Assembly (NCBI GenBank): GCA_036523395.1
Contig: DATDEH010000044.1
Span: forward strand, 46,735 to 110,734
Origin: Candidatus Limnocylindria bacterium
GTDB taxonomy: Bacteria > Chloroflexota > Limnocylindria > P2-11E
Direction of reading: 5' to 3'
Length of the DNA stretch: 64,000 nt
The notes beneath the pieces were generated by a model. The model made no database searches and had not been told where the DNA came from. It saw nothing but the letters and a program-made list of their open reading frames with translations. Made by a program: the position numbers and the translations under genes. Below, one piece after another: positions 7,692-17,236 of this stretch; within the stretch, counting starts at the first letter, position 1; each line of letters begins with the position of its first letter.

Positions 7692-7942
7692 TAGGTCCGC
7701 CCGATAATCTCCATGCGTTCGAGATCGATCTGCAGCACGTGCTCGAGGCGCTCGCGGACGATCAGCGACTCACCTGACAGACACGCCTGGCAGCCCCGGG
7801 GAAGGCGTGCGATGAAGTCGCCCAGGAGCTTGCCACTGATCTTCCCGAACTCGGCTGTCTTGGTTCCGTGCGGGATCACGAGCTCGATCTTGGCGTACTT
7901 CTCCGAGTACCCGAGTTCCGCCATGCGCTTGGTCGGCTCCAT
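7691..7942 (-). CDS. Candidate MNIO-modified precursor peptide (83 aa)
   Basis: This is the first gene of the MNIO operon. The ATG follows GGGGGAG at good spacing. Residues 1-50 look like a folded or leader region (KYAKIELVIPHGTKTAEF). Then comes RGCQACLSGES, a C-x2-C site, and an Ile/Leu/Glu-rich end. It has no signal peptide, so it differs from the bufferin (BufA) precursors. The two cysteines are the obvious target of the neighbouring oxidase. A non-peptide role, for example a metal-binding partner, is the main alternative. Confidence 0.65.
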   Translation of the reverse strand: MEPTKRMAELGYSEKYAKIELVIPHGTKTAEFGKISGKLLGDFIARLPRGCQACLSGESLIVRERLEHVLQIDLERMEIIGRT

Positions 7943-8026
7943 CGTGTTCTCCCCCCGCGCCGGTAGCGGCGCACACGTCTCAGGAGAGTTTGTACGACCC
8001 GTGTCAATCCCCACTTATCCACATCT

Positions 8027-8039
8027 CAAGTCTTACTAG
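8027..8039 (-). promoter_or_regulatory. CTAGTNNNRCTTG motif, copy 4
   Basis: Minus-strand CTAGTAAGACTTG lies 84 bp upstream of the MNIO operon's first start and is oriented with it. Confidence 0.45.
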
Positions 8040-8689
8040 CAGACCGCTAGATAATCGGCGGTCCGCACCGGGCACCGGAACGGGGCAGATGCGACGACCT
8101 GGGTGATGTTCGACGAAGGGCGCACTCCGGGCACAGGCCCGGCCTCTCGACAGAGGTAGTCGCGTGGTCCAGCGGAATCGAGGATCGGCGGACGGGTCGC
8201 ATCGAAGATGATCACGATACGGTCGTCGGCTGGACGCTGAACCCGTGCTATCGACGGCGTGCGTCCCGACACGATCACACGGAGGCGCAGCTCACCAAAC
8301 TGGAACGGATTGCGGCCTGCCGACGCATGGGCCTGCGCCTCGATGAAGCTGGCTGCATCGCGGGCGCACATGTGGCTGGCGAGAATCCAAACCTGGATCG
8401 TCTGCGCCTTCTCGCGCTGGCCAAGATCCAGCAGAGCAACGCCGAGGTGGGTGCCTTGCTGTATGGCGGAGAGCACAAGCGTCGTGGCGGCCGTCGACGC
8501 TTGACGGTCGCACGTCACTGCCGCGCTGCGCGCTACCCGCGCGTGGCGGTTGGGCCAGCGACCCGAATGATGTCGCGTCATGCCTCCGGCGCTGGCCGAG
8601 AGCGCCTCGGCCGCCCATCGGCCATAGATCGCAGGACGTTCTTCTGTGCAATCGAGCTGGCATTCGAACCGAGCGACAGCCAAGCGCAC
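8036..8689 (-). CDS. Hypothetical protein (217 aa)
   Basis: The frame has the third-position GC bias of neighbouring genes and a plausible globular sequence (QVWILASHMCARDAASF, RIVIIFDATRPPILDS). I recognise no family. Its stop codon coincides with motif copy 4, just before the MNIO operon. An antisense frame of 135 aa exists but looks less natural. A decayed gene is possible. Confidence 0.4.
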   Translation of the reverse strand: MRLAVARFECQLDCTEERPAIYGRWAAEALSASAGGMTRHHSGRWPNRHARVARSAAVTCDRQASTAATTLVLSAIQQGTHLGVALLDLGQREKAQTIQVWILASHMCARDAASFIEAQAHASAGRNPFQFGELRLRVIVSGRTPSIARVQRPADDRIVIIFDATRPPILDSAGPRDYLCREAGPVPGVRPSSNITQVVASAPFRCPVRTADYLAVC

Positions 8690-8720
8690 GAACGAAGTGG
8701 TTCAATCGCTCAAGTGACCG

Positions 8721-8733
8721 CTAGTGATGCTTG
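8721..8733 (+). promoter_or_regulatory. CTAGTNNNRCTTG motif, copy 5
   Basis: CTAGTGATGCTTG lies 107 bp upstream of the RHS start and 31 bp from the start of the divergent 217-aa gene. Its orientation agrees with the RHS gene. Confidence 0.4.
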
Positions 8734-8840
8734 ACAACAGGAAGTCCGACTAATTACCTTCGCCGCGGCCCCGCGTGCGGGGCTGCACGACCGTCGAGTG
8801 AGAGAGCGGACGTTCGGGCAGCGTGAGGAGGGGGACGGTC

Positions 8841-11800
8841 ATGTTTGGCGCCGCCGTATTCGTCTACGTCTTTGTACTGGCAGCGATCTCGATTGGCATC
8901 GTTCTGAAGCCCCTTGGTGCGAGCCGGCACTGGCGCCCGGCAAAGCTGCGAGTGCGCGTACTCGTTGGTTTCGCGCTCTTTCTCGTACTGCTGCCGATCG
9001 TCGCTCCGGCATTCCCGAGCGCACCGTTGCCGTGGCTGTTCCCGGGTATCGCACAGGCCGCCGAGACCGTCAACTCGCCTCAGTACATCGCTCCGGCGAT
9101 CATGCCAAACGGCCAGGTCGGAATGGTCTTCAAGAATGACGCCGGCGCCGGTGTCGTCGAGATCCGCTTCAAGCGCTACTTCGTCGAGTGGGGCATGGAC
9201 CCGTCGGTGCAACTGTCGACGGCGACTCCGAACTATCCGCAGCTCGCGTCTTTCCAGGGCAAGACCATCGCCGCCTATGTCGATGACCGCGGCGGACCGA
9301 ATCAGTTCCGGCTGCTCTTCCGCGTCAGCACGGATAACGGCGCCACCTGGGGCAGCGAGTACGCGCCTTTCGGCGCCGAGACCTTCGACTCCGGCAACAG
9401 CGCACCGCTGCTGATCACGTCTCGGGACGGCAGCACGCTCTACTTCTTCCACTGCTGCGTCTCGAGCCTGCCGCAGTACCGCTCCACGACCGACCCTGCG
9501 CTGGTCACGTGGACCAGCTCGGCACCCGCTGGCGATGCCTCGATCCGACCGGTGTCCAACAACAACTGCGGCAACGCCGCGGCCGAGTGCTACCGCGCGC
9601 ACACCTTCGAGTTCACCGAGACCGCAACGGCCGGCCAGTGGGTCTACATCACCAAATCGGACTCCGGCTGGGGTCAAAGCGGCCGCGGCACGCAGGTCGG
9701 CACGCTCGGCGGCGCATGGAGCGCGCAGGTCGACCACGGCGGATCCGGCGGTCTGTCCGGTGGCGGCGAGTCCCGTGCGACGGCGTTCCTCGATCGCGGC
9801 GGAAACGTGATCTACGTCCGTGCCGGCGAGCGGGGCGACTACCTCTACTACAAGAAGTCGACCGATGGTGGATTCACCTGGGGACCGGGAATCAGCGCGT
9901 ACACGAATGCGCTCGACATCTACACCGTCGGCTCGCCGGTCGGTCTGTATGACCCGAACTACACCCGTGGCGAGTACGTCTGGTACGCAGGGTTCGGCGG
10001 CGTCGGCGCTGGCAACAGCCAGAACGCCGTGCGAGTGATCCCGCTCTGGCCTGGCGCCGCGCCATATCAGGAGACCGGCAGCGTTCGTCTGTTCGGCTCC
10101 CTCGGCGGCGACTACGATTTCGGCGCCGCCTACCCGTACACCTTCGGTCGCCGCGACATCCCGACCGGCATCGGCGCCTACAAGACCTCGGCCGAAGACC
10201 TCGCGATCCCCGGACGCCTGCTCAACCTCTCGTTCACGCGCGCCTACAGCTCGGCGGACACCGAGATCGGTCTGATGGGGCCCGCCTGGACGCATAGCTT
10301 CAACTGGGCGCTCACCGACGCGGGCTCGTTCGTGCAGGTCCGCCGCGGGGACGGACGGCGTGACTCATTCACCAAGAATCCCGACACCTCGTACGCACCA
10401 CCGCCCAACGTCTTCGATGTATTGACGAAGAACGGTGACAGCACCTTCACGCTCACCCTCAAGAACCAGACGCAGTACGAGTTCTCGACCGCCGGCAAGC
10501 TCACCCGCATCCACGAGCCTGCAGGCAACCAGATCCTGCTGAATTACATCAATGGGAAGCTGGGGAGTGTCACCGATACGGTCGGTCGGCTGACCACTTT
10601 GAACTACTCCAGCGGCCACAACCTGGCGATGGGCAAGACCTACACCGAGTCGGTCGCCCCGCACCCCAACTATCCCGACAACAACAACAGTGAGCTCACC
10701 GACGGGACGATCGCGAGCGGAACGAGTTTTTATGACAGCGGATGGCAGGGCCATCTCGGGATCGGTTCCCTGGATGTCACGATCGACCTCGGCAGCTCGC
10801 AGTCGCTCGATCTGTTCCGCTCCTACTACTACGACGACCCTGGATCGGGCATCTATAGGCCTGCGAGCGTCGAGATCCTCACCAGCCCGGACAACCTGAG
10901 CTACACAACCCGCGGCACCACACTGGCGGCCGGTGCGCTCAACGACAGCGGGCGTCTGTGGCGGTATGACCTGGCGGTCTCACCGGTGAGCGCACGCTAC
11001 GTCCGCTTCCGTGTCACGGCCGGCGGCACGTGGCTGTTCTCGAGCGAGATGTCGACGTACCTCGCCGGTGCGGACCCGATCGCCGCGGCCGCGGGCACGA
11101 ACTCAGGCCAGACCAAGACGTACGTCACGTCGGTCGCGGCGAGTGCGTCATTCCCCGACACCGGCGGCACCGAGCTGACCGACGGGAACCTCGGAAACCC
11201 CGACAGCTACACCGCCGACGCATCGTGGCAAGGCCACCAGAACCTCGGCGCGACGCCGCTTGATGTCACCGTCGATCTCGGCGCGGCGCAGCGGGTCGGC
11301 GTCGTGCGCTCGTACCACTTCAATTGCCCCGGCTGCGGCGTGTTCCGCCCCGCCAAGATCGAAATGCTCACGAGCACCGACAACAGCCTGTACACCTCGC
11401 GCGGCTACACCGTGGCCGACGCGGCGGTCAACGACGCCGGCAGCCGCTGGCGCTACGAGTTCGACCTCAGTGGCGTGAGCGCGCGCTGGGTGCGCTTCCG
11501 GATCACCACCGGCGGCGAGTGGCTGTTCTCCTCAGAGGTGCAGGTCTTCGCCGAAGGTGCGGGTCCGATCACGCTGCCGCTGAGCTACAGCGACCGCCTC
11601 ACCAGCGTCGTCGATCCGAGCACGCCTGGTCGCAAGGTCAGCTACGGCTACGACCAGACCGGCCGACTCACGCGCTTCGTCGACAAGATCGGCAACACCG
11701 CTGGCCAGGACCCGGTCCTGCACAGCTGGCACTACGCCTACGACGGGCCGAGCCAGCACATCACCACCGTGGTCGACCCCGACAGCCGCTTCCGTGTCAC

Positions 11801-14800
11801 CAACACCTACAACACTGAAGGGCGTCTCGCGACGCAGAAGGACGGCGTCGGCAACACCAGCAGCTTCACGTATGGCAACCAGATCACGATGGTCACCGAT
11901 CCGCGCGGTCACCTCACCACGCAGCTGTTCGATCCGCGTTGGCGACTCAACAGCCAGTCCGAGGTCGTCAACCTCGAGAACTACCTGTTGCAGTACTTCT
12001 ATGAAGATGCGTGGGAGAACCTGACTCGCACCATCGACCGCAACGGCAACGAGACCATCTTCGAATACGACGCCCGCGGCAACGTCATCACCAAGACCGA
12101 TCCGCCCGTGCCGCCCGACCCGGCGACCGTTACGCACTATGAGTACGACACCAAGAACAACCTCACACGCATTCTCGACGCGCGCGGCTTCGAGACGATC
12201 AATACCTACAACTCCGTGACCAACGTGAAGGAGTCCACCAAGCAGCAGATCGCCACCGGACCCGCGACGTACGCGCTCACCAAGTGGCAGTACCTCGACG
12301 GCGCCAACCCGGGGCTGCCGACCAAGATCATCTCGCCCCGCGGCAACACCGATCCGCTCAACCCGAACTACACCTACTCGCAGACGGTGGTCTACGACGG
12401 TCAGGGCAACCTCTCCACACGCACCGACGCGGACGGCAACCTCACCCGCTTCTGTTACGACAGCGTGAGCCGGCAGACTTCGATGATCGATCCGGATGGC
12501 AGTGCGGCCTGCGGCGTGTCGTCCCCGCACACCTGGATCACGACCTACGACCCGAACGACCGGGTGACGGAGAACAAGGATCCGCTGACCCACAGCGCGT
12601 TCACTGGGTATGACGGCGCGGGCAACCGTACCAGCGCGACCGATCGCAATGGCAACATCACGACCTATGCGTACGACGGCGCGGCGCGGCTGCTGAACGT
12701 GAAGCAGAAGCCCGATCCGGTGGCGCAGCCGAGCCTCGTGTACACGACCACCGTTACGCAGCGCGATGCAAACAGCAACGCCACGCAGGTGACGCAGGAC
12801 CAGCAGGGTGCTGGTGGCGCGAACACGATCGTGACCGACTACGGCTACGACGAGATCGACCGCCTCACCAGTGCGACCACGCATCCGACGGCGGTGCTCA
12901 ACCTGACCACCAGCTACGTCTTCGACCACAACGGCAACACGACGCGGCGGACGACTGCCGACACGGTCCAGACCAACTACCAATATGACGCGCTCAATCG
13001 GTTGAAGCAGGTATCGGCGACCGGTCTCTCGACGATCACCTACAGCTACGACGAGCTCAGCCACCGCAAGCAGATGATCGATGGCACCGGAACCTCGACC
13101 TACACATACGACGGTCTCGGTCGCCTGAAGACCGCGAACCAGCCCAACGGCAACCTCGCCTACGACTATGACCTGGACTCCAACCGCACGCTTCTGACGT
13201 ATCCGACGGTCGGCAGCGTGACCTACGCCTTCGGTCCCGCCGGCCGTCTGTCGACCGTCACCGACTGGGCCAGCCGCGCCTCGAGCTACACCTACTACCC
13301 CTCGGGTCTCGCGCACACCGTCACGCTGCCGAGCTCGCTCGGCGGCCTCACCACGACGTACGGCTACGACAACGCCCAGCGCCTCACCAGTCTGGAGAAC
13401 GCGACCGCCGGCGGCACGATCACCAGCGACACCTACACCCTCGATAGCGAGGGCAACCGCACCGCCATCGACGAGCTCATGCCGCCGGTCGTGTTCGCCT
13501 CGGCCAAGATCAACACCGACGCCGGCACCGCGGTGCAGGACCATCCCGCGATCGCGGTGGGCAGCGAGCAGCCCAACCCCGCCAGCTACCTGATCTGGGA
13601 CGACCAGCGCGACGGCGCGACGAACTCGAACATCTACTTCTCGCGCCGCGATCCCGTCACCGGCGTCTGGAGCGCGAACGTGAAGGTCAACACCGACACT
13701 GGCACGCGCAATCAGGCCAACCCGGCGATCGCGACGGACAGCAGCAGTAATGCCTACGCGGTGTGGGACGACTTCCGCGACGGCACGAACAACCAGAACA
13801 TCTACTACTCCAAGCGCTCGGCCGGCACCGGCACGTGGTCGACGCCGAACCTCAAGGTCAACGACGGCACCGGGAACACCAACGAGCGCAACCCGCGCAT
13901 CGCGGGAACGGCCGCAGGGATCGAGACCGCGGTGTGGGTCGACCTGCGCTCCAGCCAGAACAACATCTACTCCAGCCAGCTGCCGGCCGGCGGCAGCGCC
14001 TGGCCCGCGAACAAGAAGATCACCGACAACACTGCCGCGCTCAAGGACTTCCCCGATGTCGCCGTCGACAGCGCCAACACCGCCTATGCCGTGTGGCAGG
14101 ACTCGCGCAACGGGAATGTCGATGTCTTCTTCTCCAGCCTGACGAACGGCGGCGCCAACTGGGCCGCCAACGTGAAGATCTCCGACGACCCGGGCACCGC
14201 CGCGCAGACCAAGCCGCGCATCGGCGTGGACTCGACGGGGAATCTCACGGCGGCCTGGATCGACGCCCGCACCAGCCCGGCCCACGTGCGCGTCGCACGC
14301 AAGCCCGTTGCGGGGGCGTGGTCCGCCTCGATCGACATCACGCCCACCCCCGCCAACGTGCAGTCACTCGCCCTCAGCGTCCGTCCCGACGGATTTGCCT
14401 GGGCGGTCTGGGGTGACACGCGAGCTGGTGCATCCAACCAGGACATCTGGGGCTCTCGATACGACCCCTCGCTGAACACCTGGAGCGCACCGGTCCGTCT
14501 CGACGACGATCCCGGTACCAGCGCCAATCAGCTGAACCCGACCGTGGCCTTCGGCCCGGCCGAGGTGATGCTCTCCTGGAGAGACAACCGCCTCTCCGCC
14601 AACGGCGACACCCAGGCCCGCCGCATTCAGGTCATCGCCGGCATGGCCGACCACTTCGCGCTCTCCTATGACGGGCTCAACCGGCTCAAGGGCGTCGTCG
14701 GCCCGGTCGCCGAATCCTTCGCGCTCGACGGCCCCTCCAACGTGACCAGCCGCAGCGGCACGACCGAGAGCTATGACAAGTCCAACCGCCTCACCGACGA

Positions 14801-15941
14801 CGGCAGTACGCACAACGTCTGGTCGGACGCCGACCGCCTCACTACCCGCGGCACCGACACCTTCGGCTACGACGCGCTGGACCGCATGACCTCATCCAAC
14901 GTCAGCGGCAGTCCCCGAACGTATGCGTACAACGGGGACGGACTTCTGCAGAGCCGCACAGGATCCGGCGCGACAACGTTCCTTTGGGAACCTCTTACCT
15001 CGCCGAGTCGCCTGCTAAGACAAGGCTCCGACAACATCGTGTACGGGTTCGGCGCGCTCTACATTGTGAAGAGCGATGGAACGACGCTCACGCTCGCGCG
15101 CGACGCATCGAAGAATGTGCGCGCGGAGCTCAACGGCGGTGGATCAGTAACCGCGGCCTTCCGCTACCGCTCGTACGGTCAGGTCAGCCAGAGCACGACC
15201 GCGTCACCAACGTACCTTGGCATGGCGTCGCAGCTGATCGATCCGTCGGGCCTCTACTACATGCGCGCACGTTGGTACGACGCGTCGGTGGGTCGATTCC
15301 TCACGCACGACGCCGTACGTGGCAGCGCCGACAGCCCCGCATCCCTCAATGGCTACAACTACGCGAACGCAAATCCAGGTCTGCTGAGTGACCCGAGCGG
15401 GCTCGCTGCGACGGCTGGTGACGACGCCGGGTGCGGGGACCTGTGCCCCGGTGATGACACTAGTCCTTGGCAGCTCGGATGGGAGTGGCTGACTGGAACC
15501 GGACCACGCGAGCACAACTTCACGGACGGAGACGCTTTCACGGAGTTGCTCCGGGGTAGCGATTACATACAGCAACTCACGAAAGCAGTAGGAAGTGGGG
15601 CGCTTCCCGACAGCGGTCCCGTCGTGTACAGCCTCGGTGGCATCGATGGTGCCGCCAAGTACGCAAGGGACTACTCGACGGTGGTCACTGGTGGTCGGAC
15701 GGGAAACCTAGCAGTCACGTATCTCGGCTCGTATACGGGCAGCTATTCCGTTACGAATGGGATTCTCGAGATACGGATTAGCAATGAGTCGACCATCGCA
15801 TCAGCGACTCATCCACCCGTGATTGGGTACACCGACTGGTGGCAAGACGCGATTGGCAATCCACTCAATCAGGCCTTCGCGAGCGGACCGATGTCAAAGA
15901 CTAGCCAACAGATCGTGCTGCATCAATTGCTCCATCGTTAG
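8841..15941 (+). CDS. Giant RHS/YD-repeat surface protein with sialidase-like and discoidin-like domains
   Basis: The protein has 2366 residues. Two hydrophobic segments lie at the N-terminus, the second ending AQAAE like a signal cleavage site. BNR/sialidase-type repeats follow (STDNGATW, STDGGFTW), then two F5/8 type C (discoidin)-like domains in tandem (about 590-750 and 760-910). Many YD repeats come next, then a second block of beta-propeller-like repeats (about 1555-1935), and last the RHS core ending near YNYANANPGLLSDPSG. About 180 variable residues follow, including DWW and GPMSKTSQQ. A polymorphic toxin or adhesin role is inferred. The ATG at 8841 follows GAGGAGGGGG. GC drops in the terminal 500 bp, as expected for an exchangeable tip. 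Confidence 0.9.
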   Translation: MFGAAVFVYVFVLAAISIGIVLKPLGASRHWRPAKLRVRVLVGFALFLVLLPIVAPAFPSAPLPWLFPGIAQAAETVNSPQYIAPAIMPNGQVGMVFKNDAGAGVVEIRFKRYFVEWGMDPSVQLSTATPNYPQLASFQGKTIAAYVDDRGGPNQFRLLFRVSTDNGATWGSEYAPFGAETFDSGNSAPLLITSRDGSTLYFFHCCVSSLPQYRSTTDPALVTWTSSAPAGDASIRPVSNNNCGNAAAECYRAHTFEFTETATAGQWVYITKSDSGWGQSGRGTQVGTLGGAWSAQVDHGGSGGLSGGGESRATAFLDRGGNVIYVRAGERGDYLYYKKSTDGGFTWGPGISAYTNALDIYTVGSPVGLYDPNYTRGEYVWYAGFGGVGAGNSQNAVRVIPLWPGAAPYQETGSVRLFGSLGGDYDFGAAYPYTFGRRDIPTGIGAYKTSAEDLAIPGRLLNLSFTRAYSSADTEIGLMGPAWTHSFNWALTDAGSFVQVRRGDGRRDSFTKNPDTSYAPPPNVFDVLTKNGDSTFTLTLKNQTQYEFSTAGKLTRIHEPAGNQILLNYINGKLGSVTDTVGRLTTLNYSSGHNLAMGKTYTESVAPHPNYPDNNNSELTDGTIASGTSFYDSGWQGHLGIGSLDVTIDLGSSQSLDLFRSYYYDDPGSGIYRPASVEILTSPDNLSYTTRGTTLAAGALNDSGRLWRYDLAVSPVSARYVRFRVTAGGTWLFSSEMSTYLAGADPIAAAAGTNSGQTKTYVTSVAASASFPDTGGTELTDGNLGNPDSYTADASWQGHQNLGATPLDVTVDLGAAQRVGVVRSYHFNCPGCGVFRPAKIEMLTSTDNSLYTSRGYTVADAAVNDAGSRWRYEFDLSGVSARWVRFRITTGGEWLFSSEVQVFAEGAGPITLPLSYSDRLTSVVDPSTPGRKVSYGYDQTGRLTRFVDKIGNTAGQDPVLHSWHYAYDGPSQHITTVVDPDSRFRVTNTYNTEGRLATQKDGVGNTSSFTYGNQITMVTDPRGHLTTQLFDPRWRLNSQSEVVNLENYLLQYFYEDAWENLTRTIDRNGNETIFEYDARGNVITKTDPPVPPDPATVTHYEYDTKNNLTRILDARGFETINTYNSVTNVKESTKQQIATGPATYALTKWQYLDGANPGLPTKIISPRGNTDPLNPNYTYSQTVVYDGQGNLSTRTDADGNLTRFCYDSVSRQTSMIDPDGSAACGVSSPHTWITTYDPNDRVTENKDPLTHSAFTGYDGAGNRTSATDRNGNITTYAYDGAARLLNVKQKPDPVAQPSLVYTTTVTQRDANSNATQVTQDQQGAGGANTIVTDYGYDEIDRLTSATTHPTAVLNLTTSYVFDHNGNTTRRTTADTVQTNYQYDALNRLKQVSATGLSTITYSYDELSHRKQMIDGTGTSTYTYDGLGRLKTANQPNGNLAYDYDLDSNRTLLTYPTVGSVTYAFGPAGRLSTVTDWASRASSYTYYPSGLAHTVTLPSSLGGLTTTYGYDNAQRLTSLENATAGGTITSDTYTLDSEGNRTAIDELMPPVVFASAKINTDAGTAVQDHPAIAVGSEQPNPASYLIWDDQRDGATNSNIYFSRRDPVTGVWSANVKVNTDTGTRNQANPAIATDSSSNAYAVWDDFRDGTNNQNIYYSKRSAGTGTWSTPNLKVNDGTGNTNERNPRIAGTAAGIETAVWVDLRSSQNNIYSSQLPAGGSAWPANKKITDNTAALKDFPDVAVDSANTAYAVWQDSRNGNVDVFFSSLTNGGANWAANVKISDDPGTAAQTKPRIGVDSTGNLTAAWIDARTSPAHVRVARKPVAGAWSASIDITPTPANVQSLALSVRPDGFAWAVWGDTRAGASNQDIWGSRYDPSLNTWSAPVRLDDDPGTSANQLNPTVAFGPAEVMLSWRDNRLSANGDTQARRIQVIAGMADHFALSYDGLNRLKGVVGPVAESFALDGPSNVTSRSGTTESYDKSNRLTDDGSTHNVWSDADRLTTRGTDTFGYDALDRMTSSNVSGSPRTYAYNGDGLLQSRTGSGATTFLWEPLTSPSRLLRQGSDNIVYGFGALYIVKSDGTTLTLARDASKNVRAELNGGGSVTAAFRYRSYGQVSQSTTASPTYLGMASQLIDPSGLYYMRARWYDASVGRFLTHDAVRGSADSPASLNGYNYANANPGLLSDPSGLAATAGDDAGCGDLCPGDDTSPWQLGWEWLTGTGPREHNFTDGDAFTELLRGSDYIQQLTKAVGSGALPDSGPVVYSLGGIDGAAKYARDYSTVVTGGRTGNLAVTYLGSYTGSYSVTNGILEIRISNESTIASATHPPVIGYTDWWQDAIGNPLNQAFASGPMSKTSQQIVLHQLLHR

Positions 15942-15951
15942 GCGCGTGAGC

Positions 15952-16389
15952 ATGTTTGGGCTGGGCGAGGGCGGGCGACGCGTGTTGCTCGTCCTTGCTG
16001 CGGCTCTTCTTTCGGTCGGCTGCGCGAAGCCCACGCAAGCCGATCTTGTGGGGCGCTGGGCATTGACGGATGTATCGCGCCAGTACCTGCCGGCTAACTT
16101 GCGCACTGCCGCAGGGCAGGTCGATCTCGTGGCTGACGGAACATTTACAGCCGTGGGGCTCCCGGACATGCGAATCGAATCCTCCGGTCGGATCATTTCG
16201 ACTCGGGACGGTCGCGGTACGTGGAAGATCCTGACGCTCGGTGGGACCGACAGAGTGGAACTGGTGTTCGCGGATGGCCGCGGTTCAGAGCTGCAAATTT
16301 CGACATCGATCTCGTCGGGGCCGACGTTGTACTACTTCCTCACCGACCCCGATTCGGGACAACGCCTTGAGTTTGTGCGGCGGCCTTGA
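15952..16389 (+). CDS. Lipoprotein with lipocalin-like domain, possible RHS partner
   Basis: The 145-aa product has a short basic N-terminus, a hydrophobic core and the lipobox LLSVGC. A small beta-rich domain follows (LVGRWALTD, VDLVADGTF, WKILTLGG). It starts 10 bp after the RHS stop, the place where a toxin-immunity gene usually lies, so an immunity or tethering role is reasonable but unproved. GTG 15946 is an alternative in-frame start. Confidence 0.65.
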   Translation: MFGLGEGGRRVLLVLAAALLSVGCAKPTQADLVGRWALTDVSRQYLPANLRTAAGQVDLVADGTFTAVGLPDMRIESSGRIISTRDGRGTWKILTLGGTDRVELVFADGRGSELQISTSISSGPTLYYFLTDPDSGQRLEFVRRP

Positions 16390-16447
16390 GGAGGCTGTGT
16401 CGGCGAGCAGTGAAGTTGCCCCGCTTTCGTGGAGCGTTGAACACTAG

Positions 16448-16675
16448 GTGATCGCAGCCCTATGGATGCGGCGTTCCCTCTACGGGGAGTCAATACTCTT
16501 TCGCAAGGGGATGTTCACGCCGCAGAGTGTCCTCAATGCGGGTCTGAATGCCGACCGCATGGTTGCCAATGCCTTCGGTCGCGCGATAGTCGAGACACTC
16601 GGAGTTATGGCGGGTGCATTCCGCACGGGAAGTGAACCGGACCAACATTGGGATGGTCTCTATTTCACACAGTAA
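16448..16675 (+). CDS. Hypothetical protein or gene remnant (75 aa)
   Basis: The GTG-started frame (FRKGMFTPQSVLN, GRAIVETLGVMAGAF) lies directly behind an in-frame TAG. The stretch around it reads like a decayed tip or extra immunity fragment in the RHS tail region. GC is lower than in flanking genes. No family is recognised. Confidence 0.35.
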   Translation: MIAALWMRRSLYGESILFRKGMFTPQSVLNAGLNADRMVANAFGRAIVETLGVMAGAFRTGSEPDQHWDGLYFTQ

Positions 16676-16809
16676 CGACTCTTCGGTGGCGGGCTTGGTA
16701 CGCGACACGATTGCGCGTCACCCAAGCCCGCCACGCGGGATCGGCTTCAAAGTCGTTCTAGGTGCCGACTGTTCCTGAGCTACGAGCGCTTCAAACAGCG
16801 GATGAGCCC

Positions 16810-17154
16810 GTGACGAGGGTCCTGTGCGTGTGCATCGTCGCCGTCTCGCTGGTCGCGTGCGGCTTTCGTCTGGGCGACCTGAGCCATAGCGTCATCTACG
16901 AAAATGCGACCGACGGCCGCGTGACCGTATACCCATTCGGTCGCGAATACCCGGGGGTGAAACGGGTACTCGATCCGGGCGCGTCTCAGAAAGACAACTT
17001 GCTGATCAAGGACGAGCGCCCGGAGACTTGGGTCGCCACCATCGAGGCAGTCGACGAGTCGGGAACGTTCATCTTTTGCCACCGCTACACGAACCGCGAG
17101 CTCGCGCAGCTTGCGAATCGCGTGGTCGTCAAGAAAGGGGACATCACGTGTTGA
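16810..17154 (+). CDS. Small lipoprotein (114 aa)
   Basis: Starting at GTG 16810, the N-terminus MTRVLCVCIVAVSLVAC is a lipoprotein signal with the lipobox LVAC. The mature part is a short beta-rich domain (VIYENATDGRVTVYPFG) with one later Cys pair candidate. It is the last plus-strand gene of the RHS neighbourhood. Function unknown; it could be a further immunity-type protein. Confidence 0.6.
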   Translation: MTRVLCVCIVAVSLVACGFRLGDLSHSVIYENATDGRVTVYPFGREYPGVKRVLDPGASQKDNLLIKDERPETWVATIEAVDESGTFIFCHRYTNRELAQLANRVVVKKGDITC

Positions 17155-17236
17155 CGTGTGATCCACCACCGCGGGCATCAGTCAACGACCCAACCACCGC
17201 GTCTCGGCGAACTGGCCCGAACACGCGGGGCACGTC

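Noticed and set aside
8754..10295. 513-codon minus frame
   Set aside because: Antisense to the N-terminal part of the RHS gene. Composition is typical of a shadow frame.
11532..14285. 917-codon minus-strand open frame, rich in Val/Arg/Gly
   Set aside because: It is antisense to the RHS gene, which has clear YD repeats and domains. Repeats with high third-base GC keep the opposite strand open. No domain or start signal supports it.
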